Shown here: positions 48,780 through 56,385 of the stretch, one piece after another | Position numbering within the stretch: position 1 is the first letter of the stretch | Layout of the letters: each line of letters opens with the position of its first letter | NCBI GenBank assembly: GCA_965116355.1 | Contig: OZ220679.1 | Coordinates: 372,001 to 436,000 of the forward strand | DNA from: UBA1127 sp965116355 | GTDB taxonomy: Bacteria; Chloroflexota; Dehalococcoidia; Lucifugimonadales; UBA1127 | Direction of reading: 5' to 3' | Length of the DNA stretch: 64,000 bases | The notes under the pieces: generated by a model | Databases searched by the model: none | Told to the model about the DNA's origin: nothing | What the model saw: the letters and a program-made list of their open reading frames with translations, nothing else | Made by a program: the position numbers and the translations under genes

Positions 48780-49805
48780 ATGACTGAGATGACGGCACAG
48801 ACCACCGGCAACGGCCACCCGGCCAACGCAGAGGACCTGATCCTCGATGTGCGCAACCTGAAGATGTACTTCCCGATCAATGCCGGCTTCATCCTCCAGC
48901 GACGGGTGGGGGACATCAAGGCCGTCGACGACGTGAGCTTCTTCGTCCGGCGCGGTGAGACCCTGGGGCTGGTGGGCGAGAGCGGCTCCGGCAAGACGAC
49001 CATCGGACGGTGCGTGCTCCAGCTCGAGAAGCCCACAGCGGGCGAGGTCATGTTCGAGGGCACTGACGTAACAAAGGTGGGCCGGGAGGAGCTGCGGGCG
49101 CTGCGGCGCAGGATGCAGATCATCTTCCAGGACCCCTACAGCTCGCTGAACCCGCGGATGAAGGTGATGGACATCGTCGGCGAGGCGTTGACGATCCACA
49201 GCCTGGTGCGAAACAAGCGCGAGTACCGAATGCGCGTCGGCGACCTGCTTCGGCAGGTGGGACTGAACCCGGAAATGGCCAACCGCTACCCGCACGAGTT
49301 CAGCGGCGGACAGCGGCAGCGCATCGGCGTCGCGCGGGCGCTGGCGGTGCAGCCGGAGTTCATCGTCGCCGACGAGCCGGTATCGGCGCTGGACGTCTCG
49401 ATTCAGGCGCAGCTCATCAACCTGCTGAAGGACCTGCAGCAGGACCTCGGCCTCTCCTACCTGATGATCGCCCACGACCTCGCCATCGTGCGGCACGTGT
49501 CGGACCGAATCGCCGTGATGTACCTCGGCAAGCTCATGGAGGTGGCGTCGTGGACGAACCTCTACGAGAACCCGCTGCACCCGTACACCACGGCGCTGCT
49601 GTCGGCCGTGCCCATCCCCGACCCGGACATCGAGTCGGGCCGCGACCGCATCATCCTGCAGGGCGGCATCCCGAGCCCGGCGAACCCGCCGTCGGGGTGC
49701 GTGTTCCACACGCGGTGCCCCATCGCCGTGGAGGAGTGCAAGCACACCGTCCCGCAACTGCGCGAGATCTCGCCCGACCACTGGGCCGCCTGTCTCCGCG
49801 TCTAG
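48780..49805 (+). CDS. ABC transporter ATP-binding protein, DppF/OppF family
   Basis: 341 residues. ATG 48780 lies right after the previous TAG and starts MTEMTAQTTGNGHPANAEDL. Walker A GESGSGKT, signature FSGGQRQRI, Walker B FIVADEPVSALD and the C-terminal CVFHTRCPIAVEECKHTVPQLRE cysteine motif are all present. The frame also opens upstream at 48636, but that part overlaps the partner ATPase and is not coding. Confidence 0.92.
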   Translation: MTEMTAQTTGNGHPANAEDLILDVRNLKMYFPINAGFILQRRVGDIKAVDDVSFFVRRGETLGLVGESGSGKTTIGRCVLQLEKPTAGEVMFEGTDVTKVGREELRALRRRMQIIFQDPYSSLNPRMKVMDIVGEALTIHSLVRNKREYRMRVGDLLRQVGLNPEMANRYPHEFSGGQRQRIGVARALAVQPEFIVADEPVSALDVSIQAQLINLLKDLQQDLGLSYLMIAHDLAIVRHVSDRIAVMYLGKLMEVASWTNLYENPLHPYTTALLSAVPIPDPDIESGRDRIILQGGIPSPANPPSGCVFHTRCPIAVEECKHTVPQLREISPDHWAACLRV

Positions 49806-49861
49806 CCGCCGCCAACCAGGGGGCCGTGCAGACCGCAAACGAATCTTGGAGGTGAGGAGCC

Positions 49862-50665
49862 ATGAAGCGCGAATGGGAGGAAGTGAAGTACCACGTTGCG
49901 ATTGCCAACCGGGTGCTGGCGGAGCTGGGGCTGGCCACCGGGTTCCGGGCATCCCTCGGCCACGCCAGCCTGCGCCTGCCGACGGACCCCGACAAGTTCG
50001 TGGTCAAGGGCCGCGGCTATGAGGTGGACGCGCTCTTCAGCGTCACGCCGGAGCAGATGATTGTCTGCGACATCGAGGGGAACAAGGTGGACGGCCCGCT
50101 TGGGACGACGCAGTGCATGGAGGTGAAGATGCACTCCTGCATCTACAAGCTGTACCCCAACGTGAAGTCGGTCGTCCACGTCCATCCCCACTACACGATC
50201 CTGGCCACGACGCTTCGGAAGCGCCTGCGCCCCATGAACCAAGAGGGCATCCACCTCGTTCGCAACGAGCTGCCCATGTGGGAGCACGTGAAGACGGTGC
50301 AGACGGACGAGGAGGGCATGGAGGTCGCCGGGCTGCTGGGCGACAGCAAGGCCATCCTGCTCCGCGGGCACGGTGCGACCACGGTGGGCGCGTCGCTCGA
50401 AGAGTCGGTGATGAACATGCTGCAGCTGGAGGAGCAGGCCAAGATGAACTACTGGGCCTACTCCGCGGTCGGCGGGGACCACCTGTACATCGAGGACGAG
50501 CTCATCGACGAGATGATCCACCGGACGCCGGCCCATGAGCTGCCGCACTTCAAGCCGTACATGCCCGCGGGCGGACGCGCACCGCGCGTTGGCGGCGTGT
50601 GGGAGTACTACACGAGGTTGGTTGCGGGCGACCCGTCGGCGAGCCCGCCGATTCCGCCGCTGTAG
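49862..50665 (+). CDS. Class II aldolase/adducin family protein (possible dihydroxy-aromatic-acid decarboxylase)
   Basis: 267 residues. The metal-binding HVHPH is in SVVHVHPHYTILATT, a later histidine lies in ILLRGHGATTVG, and the acidic residue is in QCMEVKMHSCIY. Family members are zinc-dependent aldolases/epimerases; 3,4-dihydroxyphthalate decarboxylase of Gram-positive phthalate degraders also belongs here. Following phthalate-dioxygenase-like genes and an SDR, a decarboxylase acting on a dihydroxy-aromatic acid is attractive, yet sugar-phosphate aldolase activity cannot be excluded. A strong GGAGGTGAGGAG site precedes ATG 49862. It is the last gene before the operon terminator. Confidence 0.85.
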   Translation: MKREWEEVKYHVAIANRVLAELGLATGFRASLGHASLRLPTDPDKFVVKGRGYEVDALFSVTPEQMIVCDIEGNKVDGPLGTTQCMEVKMHSCIYKLYPNVKSVVHVHPHYTILATTLRKRLRPMNQEGIHLVRNELPMWEHVKTVQTDEEGMEVAGLLGDSKAILLRGHGATTVGASLEESVMNMLQLEEQAKMNYWAYSAVGGDHLYIEDELIDEMIHRTPAHELPHFKPYMPAGGRAPRVGGVWEYYTRLVAGDPSASPPIPPL

Positions 50666-50719
50666 GGCGCAGCCCCTGTCGCGCGTACGCTTGGCTAGAG
50701 TCAAACAGAGGGAATGGCG

Positions 50720-50767
50720 GCGCCCCGGGGCGAGGCATTCGTGCTTCGCTCCCGGGGCGCTGTTTTG
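50720..50767 (+). terminator. Terminator of the Rieske/ABC operon
   Basis: 10-bp stem GCGCCCCGGG / CCCGGGGCGC continued by an inner GCGAGG/CTTCGC stem, then TGTTTTGG. It lies 55 nt after the aldolase stop. Confidence 0.8.
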
Positions 50768-50803
50768 GTTGGGCTCGGGACGGACGGTAACGTTTGGGAG
50801 GGG

Positions 50804-50878
50804 TGGAGCGGGCGATGGGAGTTGAACCCACGACAACCTGCTTGGAAGGCAGGGGCTCTACCGCTGAGCTACGCCCGC
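50804..50878 (-). tRNA. trnG: tRNA-Gly (anticodon TCC), CCA encoded
   Basis: Reading the minus strand: acceptor GCGGGCG/CGCCCGC, D arm GCTC...GAGC, anticodon stem CCTGC/GCAGG with loop CTTCCAA (anticodon TCC), a 5-nt variable loop, and T arm GTGGG-TTCAACT-CCCAT. Discriminator T is followed by an encoded CCA at 50804-50806. All stems pair as expected. Confidence 0.95.
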
Positions 50879-50941
50879 ACACCGGCGGCGCTCGGCCTGT
50901 GCCGGCCGTCCTGTTCAGTATAGCGGATTCCAGAGGCGGGG

Positions 50942-51424
50942 TCAGGGACTCGGCAGGCCGTCCACGTACTCCTGCAGGAGCGCCAGGGCGGCATCGGCGG
51001 CGGCGCGGCGGACCTGCTCGCGGCTGCCGTTGAGGTGCAGAGTGCGGACGGCCTCGTAGCCGTTGCCGGCGGCAATTGCGACGCAGAAGAGGCCGACGGG
51101 CTTGGTCTCGGTCGCGCCGCCGGGCCCCGCGATGCCGGTGTCGGCGAGGGCGACGTCGGCGTGGAAGAGGTCTCGCGCGCCGCGGGCCATCGCGAGGGCG
51201 ACGGGCTCGCTGACGGCGCCGCCGGCAAAGGCGTCGTCGGGGACGGCGAGGACCTCGGACTTGGCTTCGTTGGCGTAGGCGGTGACAGCGCCGAGGTAGT
51301 AGCGCGAGGCGCCGGGGGCCGAGGAAAGCAGGTAGCCGATGAGGCCGCCCGTCGCGGACTCGCCGACGGCGACGGTGAGCCCTCGCACGGCGAGAGCCTC
51401 GGCCAGGCGTTCGAGGTCGAGCAT
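50942..51424 (-). CDS. CinA family nicotinamide-nucleotide amidase (PncC-type)
   Basis: 160 residues: GLTVAVGESATGGLIGYLLSSAPGASRYYLGAVTAYANEAKSEVL and DVALADTGIAGPGGATETKPVGLFCVAIA. The catalytic ESATGG is intact, unlike in the paralogue at 32897. The enzyme deamidates NMN in pyridine nucleotide salvage. ATG 51424 is chosen on family length; the frame stays open further upstream into non-coding sequence. Confidence 0.85.
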   Translation of the reverse strand: MLDLERLAEALAVRGLTVAVGESATGGLIGYLLSSAPGASRYYLGAVTAYANEAKSEVLAVPDDAFAGGAVSEPVALAMARGARDLFHADVALADTGIAGPGGATETKPVGLFCVAIAAGNGYEAVRTLHLNGSREQVRRAAADAALALLQEYVDGLPSP

Positions 51425-51468
51425 GCGCGTATTGTAGCGGGGCGAGGGGTGTGGGCTACTCCTTTCGG

Positions 51469-51559
51469 GATTCGTTTTTGCGGGCTTTCTGCCATTAGGT
51501 GATTCGTTTCCCTTCCCTACGATTTCCGGTGTCGCCAGATAGCCGCGAGTGATTCGTTT
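51469..51559. repeat. Three copies of GATTCGTTT upstream of CinA
   Basis: The 9-mer lies at 51469-51477, 51501-51509 and 51551-51559; the last two extend to GTGATTCGTTT. TTTCTGCC at 51486-51493 and GGCAGAAA at 51561-51568 form an inverted pair around them. Confidence 0.45.
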
Positions 51560-51682
51560 TGGCAGAAAAAAGTTTCGAATCGGTTGCGCGGGCGAGGAGG
51601 GGTGGCAGCGGCGCCGGACCGGCAGCATGCGGGCAGGGTAGCGGGGCGGACGGGGTACGCGCGAGGGGTTGGCGTCAGGGGG

Positions 51683-51849
51683 CCCCTTCGAGGACCTCAG
51701 GACAGGCTTCGACGGGCTCCCCTTCGACGGAGCTCAGGACAGGCTTCGAGAGCCTCAGGACGGGGTCAGGGCGAACGGGAACAAACCGCCGCTCGTGGTG
51801 AGCCTGTCGAACCACGCTCACCCTTCCCCAATATGCAAGGGCGAACGGA
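51683..51849. repeat. Cluster of R1-type repeats
   Basis: Two to three overlapping R1 units (51683-51779), then a related TCGTGGTGAGCCTGTCGAAC-type unit (51793-51817) and a final GGGCGAACGG (51839-51848). With the GATTCGTTT copies this fills the 51425-51895 gap. Confidence 0.65.
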
Positions 51850-51861
51850 GGGGCTCTAGGC

Positions 51862-51867
51862 TATAAT
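51862..51867 (+). promoter_or_regulatory. -10 box deciding the start of the next gene
   Basis: Perfect TATAAT overlaps the first in-frame ATG (51866), so transcription must begin near 51874 and the usable start is ATG 51896. Confidence 0.5.
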
Positions 51868-51895
51868 GACGGCAGAAACACCCATCGAGGAACGT

Positions 51896-52651
51896 ATGGA
51901 CTTGGTGTTCGAGCGTGGCGATGCGTCGGCCCCCCGGGGTCACGCGCTGCTGTACTTCCGCGAGAGCGGCGGCGATGAGAAGCTGTACTCGACGTACGTC
52001 GTGGTGCTGCCCATAGCCATCGACCTGGTGAAGTACATGCCGCCCTTCCTGGCGAACCAGCTCCCCAACGTGAACGCGCAGGAGCTCTCGGCGTTCGCGT
52101 TCCCGCCGATGCCGGAGGAGGCGGGCGGGGCGGCGCAGCTGGAGGCGCTGGCGGCGGCGCGCGGCGACGACCTGGTCTTCGGCGGGGAATTCTCGGCCGG
52201 GCAGGTGCAGGACATGCTGCTGCGCGTGAACGACGTGGTGCAGGAGTACGCGCAGCGGTATCAGGCGCACATCGGCGACGCGGCGCCGGTCGAGGCTGTG
52301 TCGGAACCGGAGGCGATCAGCGGGCACAGCATCAACGAAGTGCTCTTCGAGCTGATGAGCGAGCGCGACCGGCTGGGGGAGCTCGCCAAGCTGACGGGCC
52401 GGCTGCGATTCGCCGTGGAGGGGAGCGACGCCCGTCAGGTGCAGGACGCCGAGGACGAGGTGCGGGTGCTCTCGCGTTACCTGCCGGAGCGCTTCCAGAT
52501 CGACGCGCTGCTGCGGGCGGCGAAGGACCCGACGCGCTCGGGCGGCGACCTGGCGCAGCTCTACCTCGAACGGTGCTACAAGCTGGCTGACGAGGACTAC
52601 CCCAGCCTGGCGGACATCGAGGAGCGGATACGGGGGTTGGAGGCGGGATAG
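51896..52651 (+). CDS. Hypothetical cytosolic protein
   Basis: 251 residues from MDLVFERGDASAPRGHALLYFRE. No known domain is recognised. The N-terminal part (LLYFRESGGDEKLYSTYVVVLPIAIDLVKYMPPFLANQ) looks like a beta-rich fold. The C-terminal third is helical and charged (ISGHSINEVLFELMSERDRLGELAKLTGRLRF, PSLADIEERIRGLEAG). The upstream ATG 51866 lies inside the -10 box, so 51896 with GAGGAA is preferred. Placed before a Rieske gene but separated by a repeat. Confidence 0.65.
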   Translation: MDLVFERGDASAPRGHALLYFRESGGDEKLYSTYVVVLPIAIDLVKYMPPFLANQLPNVNAQELSAFAFPPMPEEAGGAAQLEALAAARGDDLVFGGEFSAGQVQDMLLRVNDVVQEYAQRYQAHIGDAAPVEAVSEPEAISGHSINEVLFELMSERDRLGELAKLTGRLRFAVEGSDARQVQDAEDEVRVLSRYLPERFQIDALLRAAKDPTRSGGDLAQLYLERCYKLADEDYPSLADIEERIRGLEAG

Positions 52652-52667
52652 GGTTCGGGGCTATCCG

Positions 52668-52694
52668 CCCTTCGATTTCCCTCAGGACAAACGG
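52668..52694. repeat. R1 variant
   Basis: CCCTTCGATTTCCCTCAGGA followed by CAAACGG. Confidence 0.55.
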
Positions 52695-52798
52695 CTTCAC
52701 GCTTGTTGACGGGCGCACCCCATCGCATTACCCTTGCTACAATCTCCTCGTGTGCGCTGCGCGCGGGGGAGTAGCCAGAAACCAGCAGGAGGGGATGG

Positions 52799-54118
52799 AT
52801 GCTCACACGCGAAGACAATGAGATGCTCACTCGAGTTGGGCCGGGAACGCCGATGGGCGAGCTGATGCGGGAGTACTGGATGCCCTTCGGGCTTTCCAAG
52901 GAGCTGCCGGAGGCCGACTGCCCGCCGGTCCGCATCATGATCCTGTGCGAGGAGCTGGTTGCATTCCGCGACACGAACGGCAAGGTGGGCCTCGTCGACA
53001 ACTACTGCCCGCACCGCCGCGCGAGCCTCTTCTTCGGCCGGAACGAGGAGTGCGGGCTTCGCTGCGTGTACCACGGCTGGAAGTTCGACACCAACGGCGA
53101 CTGCGTCGACATGCCGTCGGAGCCGGCGGAGAGCAACTTCAAGGACAAGGTGAAGATCAAGGCGTACCCGGTGCAGGAGCGGGGCGGCATCATGTGGACG
53201 TACATGGGGCCCCGGGCCAACCCGCCCGGGCTGCCGGAGCTGCCGTCGAACATGATGGAGGACGTGGTGGTGTCAGCGTACATGCGCCCGTGCAACTGGA
53301 TGCAGGCGCTGGAGGGCGACATCGACACGGTGCACACCCTGTACCTGCACCTGGGCCTGACCAAGTACGAGGACACGCCCGTCGGGAGCTGGGCGTGGTG
53401 GCACCTGCAGAACCGGGCGCCCCACTACGCGGCCATCGACACGGACTTCGGGACGATGTACGGCGCGTACCGGCCGGCGATGGAGGGCATGAACTACTGG
53501 CGGTTCGCCAACTTCCTGATGCCCTTCTACGCAATGACGCCGCCCGGCGTCCTGGGGCTGGAGGACAAGTTCCGCGCGTGGGTGCCGATGGACGACACGC
53601 ACACGCTGGCCATCTCGTCCAACACGAGGTCGCCGCTGTTCGGGCCGAACGGGGAGCGGCCGAAGGGCCAGTGGGCGTCGGGCGCCACGGAAGTCCACCC
53701 CAACGGCACGGGCTTCTTCGACCGGTTCGTCTGCGTGGCGGACATGGACAACGACTTCCAGATCGACCGTGAGGCGCAGAAGACCAAGAGCTACGCGGGG
53801 CTGAAGAGCATCTTCCTGGAGGACCAGGCCGTCACCGTCAGCATGGACCCGATCGTCGACCGCGAGAAGGAGCGGCTGGGCACCAGCGACCAGATGATCA
53901 TCCGGACGCGGCGTCGGCTGTTGCGGGCCGCGCGGTCGCTGCAGGAGGGGGAGACCCCGCCCGGTGTCGACAACCCGGAGGTGTACGCGGTGCGGTCCGG
54001 CGGCACCATGCTGCCCATCGGCTGCGACTGGTACGAGGAGACCAAGAACTTCCGGGCAGGGTGGGTCGACCACCCGGAGCTCGACCGCGCCATCATCGGC
54101 GGCGTGCCGGCGGTGTAG
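52799..54118 (+). CDS. Rieske oxygenase alpha subunit (paralogue 8)
   Basis: 439 residues. Rieske motif CPHRRASLFFGRNEECGLRC-type with VYHGWKF, and iron-site GDIDTVHTLYLH with DMDNDFQIDREAQ as acidic region. It is closest to paralogue 1 at 3338: both share CPHRRASLFF, MPSEPAESNFKDKVKI, the -IDTVH- iron motif and WVPMDDTHT. GGAGG lies upstream. It is alone, closed by the bidirectional terminator at 54240. Confidence 0.92.
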   Translation: MLTREDNEMLTRVGPGTPMGELMREYWMPFGLSKELPEADCPPVRIMILCEELVAFRDTNGKVGLVDNYCPHRRASLFFGRNEECGLRCVYHGWKFDTNGDCVDMPSEPAESNFKDKVKIKAYPVQERGGIMWTYMGPRANPPGLPELPSNMMEDVVVSAYMRPCNWMQALEGDIDTVHTLYLHLGLTKYEDTPVGSWAWWHLQNRAPHYAAIDTDFGTMYGAYRPAMEGMNYWRFANFLMPFYAMTPPGVLGLEDKFRAWVPMDDTHTLAISSNTRSPLFGPNGERPKGQWASGATEVHPNGTGFFDRFVCVADMDNDFQIDREAQKTKSYAGLKSIFLEDQAVTVSMDPIVDREKERLGTSDQMIIRTRRRLLRAARSLQEGETPPGVDNPEVYAVRSGGTMLPIGCDWYEETKNFRAGWVDHPELDRAIIGGVPAV

Positions 54119-54130
54119 CGGCGTCGTTCG

Positions 54131-54230
54131 CCCCCTTCGAGAGCCTCAGGACAGGCTTCGATTTCCCTCAGGACGAACGTGGGGGAAAAGGGGGACTGCT
54201 GCCTGGATTCCCGCCTTCGCGGGAATGACG
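54131..54230. repeat. R1 long variant and R2
   Basis: CCCCTTCGAGAGCCTCAGGA start and TTCGATTTCCCTCAGG centre (54131-54179), then R2 hairpin ATTCCCGCCTTCGCGGGAAT (54207-54226). Confidence 0.65.
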
Positions 54231-54239
54231 GAAGGAGAA

Positions 54240-54267
54240 GGACCCGGCGGGGATTCCCGCCGGGTCC
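54240..54267. terminator. Bidirectional terminator between convergent genes
   Basis: Perfect 12-bp stem GGACCCGGCGGG / CCCGCCGGGTCC with GATT loop; TCTTTGTTT on the plus side. Confidence 0.8.
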
Positions 54268-54321
54268 TCTTTGTTTCGCCTCTTGAAGTCGCGACGCCGG
54301 TGGCGAGGGCCCGTGGCCGTC

Positions 54322-55592
54322 TCAGTCCTGCGGTGCGAAGCGGGCCTGCAGGTGCTCGACGTGGTGGCGCTCCTCCGTGCATTCAGCGACTGAGAGCTCG
54401 ACCTGAATCGTCACGTGGTTGAGCCCGTGTCTGTACACAATCCTTCTAAGCTGCTTCAGAATCTCCTCCTGCCGGCCGGTCTGCGTCGGGCGTGGGCCGT
54501 GAAGGCGTCGTAGCCGGAGGTGATGGTCCAGGCATGGACGTCGTGGACGAGGGTCACGCCGTCGACGTCCTCCATCTCGCTGCAGATGTTGTAGATGTCC
54601 ACGGACTCGGGCGTGCCCTCCAGCAGCACCTTGAAGACGCGCATGAAGAGGCCCCAGGAGACTTTGAGGATGAGCAGGCCGATGAGGACGCTCATGATGG
54701 GGTCGGCGATGTACCACTCGAACGCGAGGATGAGGATGCCCGAGATGATGACGCCGACTGAACCCATCAGGTCGGCCAGCACGTGCTGGAATGCACCCTC
54801 GACGTTGAGGCTCTCGCCCGCCGCCCGGTGCAGCACGTACGCAGCCGCGATGTTGATGATCAAACCGATGACGCCGACGCTGAACATCAGCGGACCCTCG
54901 ACCTCCGGCGTGTCGGAGAAGCGGTGGTAGGCCTCCAGGAAGATCCAGCCGGCGATGAGCCAGAGGCTCACGGTGTTGGCGAGCGCGGCGAGGACCTCCG
55001 TCCGGTAGAAGCCGAACGTCGACCCGGCGGCGGCTGGCCGGTTGGCGATCCACATGGCGAAGAGCGCCAGCGCGATGGATGCGGCGTCGGTCAGCATGTG
55101 GGCCGCGTCGGCCAGCAGGGCGAGGCTTCCCGATACAACGCCGCCGACGACCTCCACAAACATGAATCCGCCAATAAGGCAGAGGGCGAAGATCAGGCTC
55201 TTCTTGCTGGCGCCCCGCAGGTCGTGGGCGTGATCATGGCCGCCGTGCCCATGGTGGTGATGGCCGTGGCCTCCGTGCCCATGGTCGTGGTCAGCGTGGG
55301 CATGGTCATGGTCGTGGTCGTCGTGGGCATGATCATGCTCGTGATCGTGGGCGTGGTCATCGTGGGCGTGGTCATCGTGGGCGTGGTCATGCTCATGGTC
55401 ATGCTCGTGGTCATGCTCGTGGTCGTGGGCGTGGTCGTGCCCCTCATGGTCGTGGGCGTGGTCATGCTCGTGGTCGTGGGCGTGGTCGTGCCCCTCATGG
55501 TCGTGGGCGTGGTCATGCTCGTGGTCGTGGGCATGGTCATGGTCGTGACCGTGGTCGTGCCCCTCGTGATCGTGCCGGTGCTCAGTCGTCAC
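54322..55592 (-). pseudogene. CDF (ZnT/CzcD-type) cation efflux protein with giant His-rich N-terminus, frameshifted near the C-terminus
   Basis: Starts at GTG 55592 with AAGGGG upstream. Residues 1 to about 125 are an almost uninterrupted His/Asp/Glu repeat (HDHEHDHAHD units), an N-terminal metal-binding extension. A six-helix CDF domain follows (GGVVSGSLALLADAAHMLTDAASIALALFAMW with the HxxxD metal site, and HVLADLMGSVGVIISG). The frame stops at 54456 after GYDAFTAHARRRPAG. The family ending (PTQTGRQEEILKQLRRI, HVTIQVEL) lies in another frame to 54322. Restoring one missing base near 54497 gives 423 residues. It is either a true frameshift or a sequencing gap. Confidence 0.85.
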
Positions 55593-55683
55593 AACGGATC
55601 CCCTTCGTGCAACACCGGATGCCCGGTAAGCCGTAGCTCAACCGGACATCCGTATCGCGTTTCGTTCGGGTTACGTGTGTCCT

Positions 55684-55938
55684 CTACGCGGCGTGGGCGA
55701 CGTGGTGGGGGTCATCCTCAGCGGCGCAGTGCTCGCCGCCGTGCTCGTGGCAGTGGATGTGGCCGTGCTCGTCCATGTCCTCCGGGCCCATGATGGCCTG
55801 GCAGGCCGCGTCGCCGTGGGTGTGGCAGTGGCCGGCGCCGTGCTCGTGGCAGTGGACGCCATCATGGCTGTGGCAGTGCTCTCCGGCGTGCTCGTGACAA
55901 TGGTCGTCATGCTCATGGCTGTGGTCGTGCGTGGTCAT
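55684..55938 (-). CDS. His/Cys-rich small metal-binding protein
   Basis: 84 residues from MTTHDHSHEHDDHCHEHAGEH; about a third are histidine, with cysteines in repeated HCH/HC units (EHCHSHDGVHCHEHGAGHCH). It has no signal peptide. GGGAGGAGCGC is a strong ribosome site for ATG 55938. It precedes the CDF gene by 91 nt on the same strand. A cytosolic zinc, nickel or cobalt store feeding the efflux protein is likely. It is an unusual composition and not a known named family. Confidence 0.75.
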   Translation of the reverse strand: MTTHDHSHEHDDHCHEHAGEHCHSHDGVHCHEHGAGHCHTHGDAACQAIMGPEDMDEHGHIHCHEHGGEHCAAEDDPHHVAHAA

Positions 55939-55988
55939 GCGCTCCTCCCTTTCCGTTTTTCTCACTTGCGGTGTATTGAGACACTAAG

Positions 55989-56018
55989 AACGTACCGAAT
56001 TGATACAAGTGTTGTCAA
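55989..56018 (-). promoter_or_regulatory. Possible promoter of the His-rich/CDF pair
   Basis: Minus-strand TTGACA (56013-56018) with TACGTT (55989-55994) 18 nt downstream. The -10 is weak. Confidence 0.35.
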
Positions 56019-56033
56019 CCCGCTATAAAATAG

Positions 56034-56070
56034 TGATACATGGTCTAAATTCGACGCCCACCATGTATCA
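56034..56070. promoter_or_regulatory. Inverted repeat upstream of the metal-efflux pair
   Basis: TGATACATGG (56034-56043) and CCATGTATCA (56061-56070) form a perfect 10-bp inverted repeat with a 17-nt spacer. It lies in the 447-bp gap (55939-56385) between the metal-efflux pair and the selenoprotein gene. TGATAC recurs at 56001, 56181 and 56214. It is a likely regulator site, perhaps for a metal sensor. Confidence 0.5.
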
Positions 56071-56349
56071 ACAATTCCGAAAAACTGCCCTTTTTTCGAC
56101 GGCAAGAATGGCCGCGTCAGAGCCGTGGCTGCAAGGGGCGAGCGCAGGTGGGACGCTCGCTGAGCGGCGCCAGGGAGCGGTGATACAGCGAGGAGGTCAT
56201 TGGGTGAGCGGGGTTGATACCCGTTCTCAGTTTCCGAGGGGCAGGGGAGCGGCGTTCCCGGCGAATTCGCCCAGGCGCGGCATGAAAACGGCCCGGAACG
56301 GCAGCGCAACGGGCCGCCTGCTAACGCCCAAGCCCGCCTTGCGTTGCCC

Positions 56350-56355
56350 TATAAT
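56350..56355 (+). promoter_or_regulatory. -10 box of the selenoprotein gene
   Basis: Perfect TATAAT, 30 nt before the start codon. No -35 consensus is visible. Confidence 0.5.
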
Positions 56356-56385
56356 GAGGGGAGAAGCGCGCGAATGGAGGTGGCG

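Noticed and set aside
50720..50767. Part of a second tRNA or an attachment site next to tRNA-Gly
   Set aside because: The structure is a long GC hairpin with a T run, a normal terminator. No repeat of the tRNA 3' end and no integrase were seen nearby.
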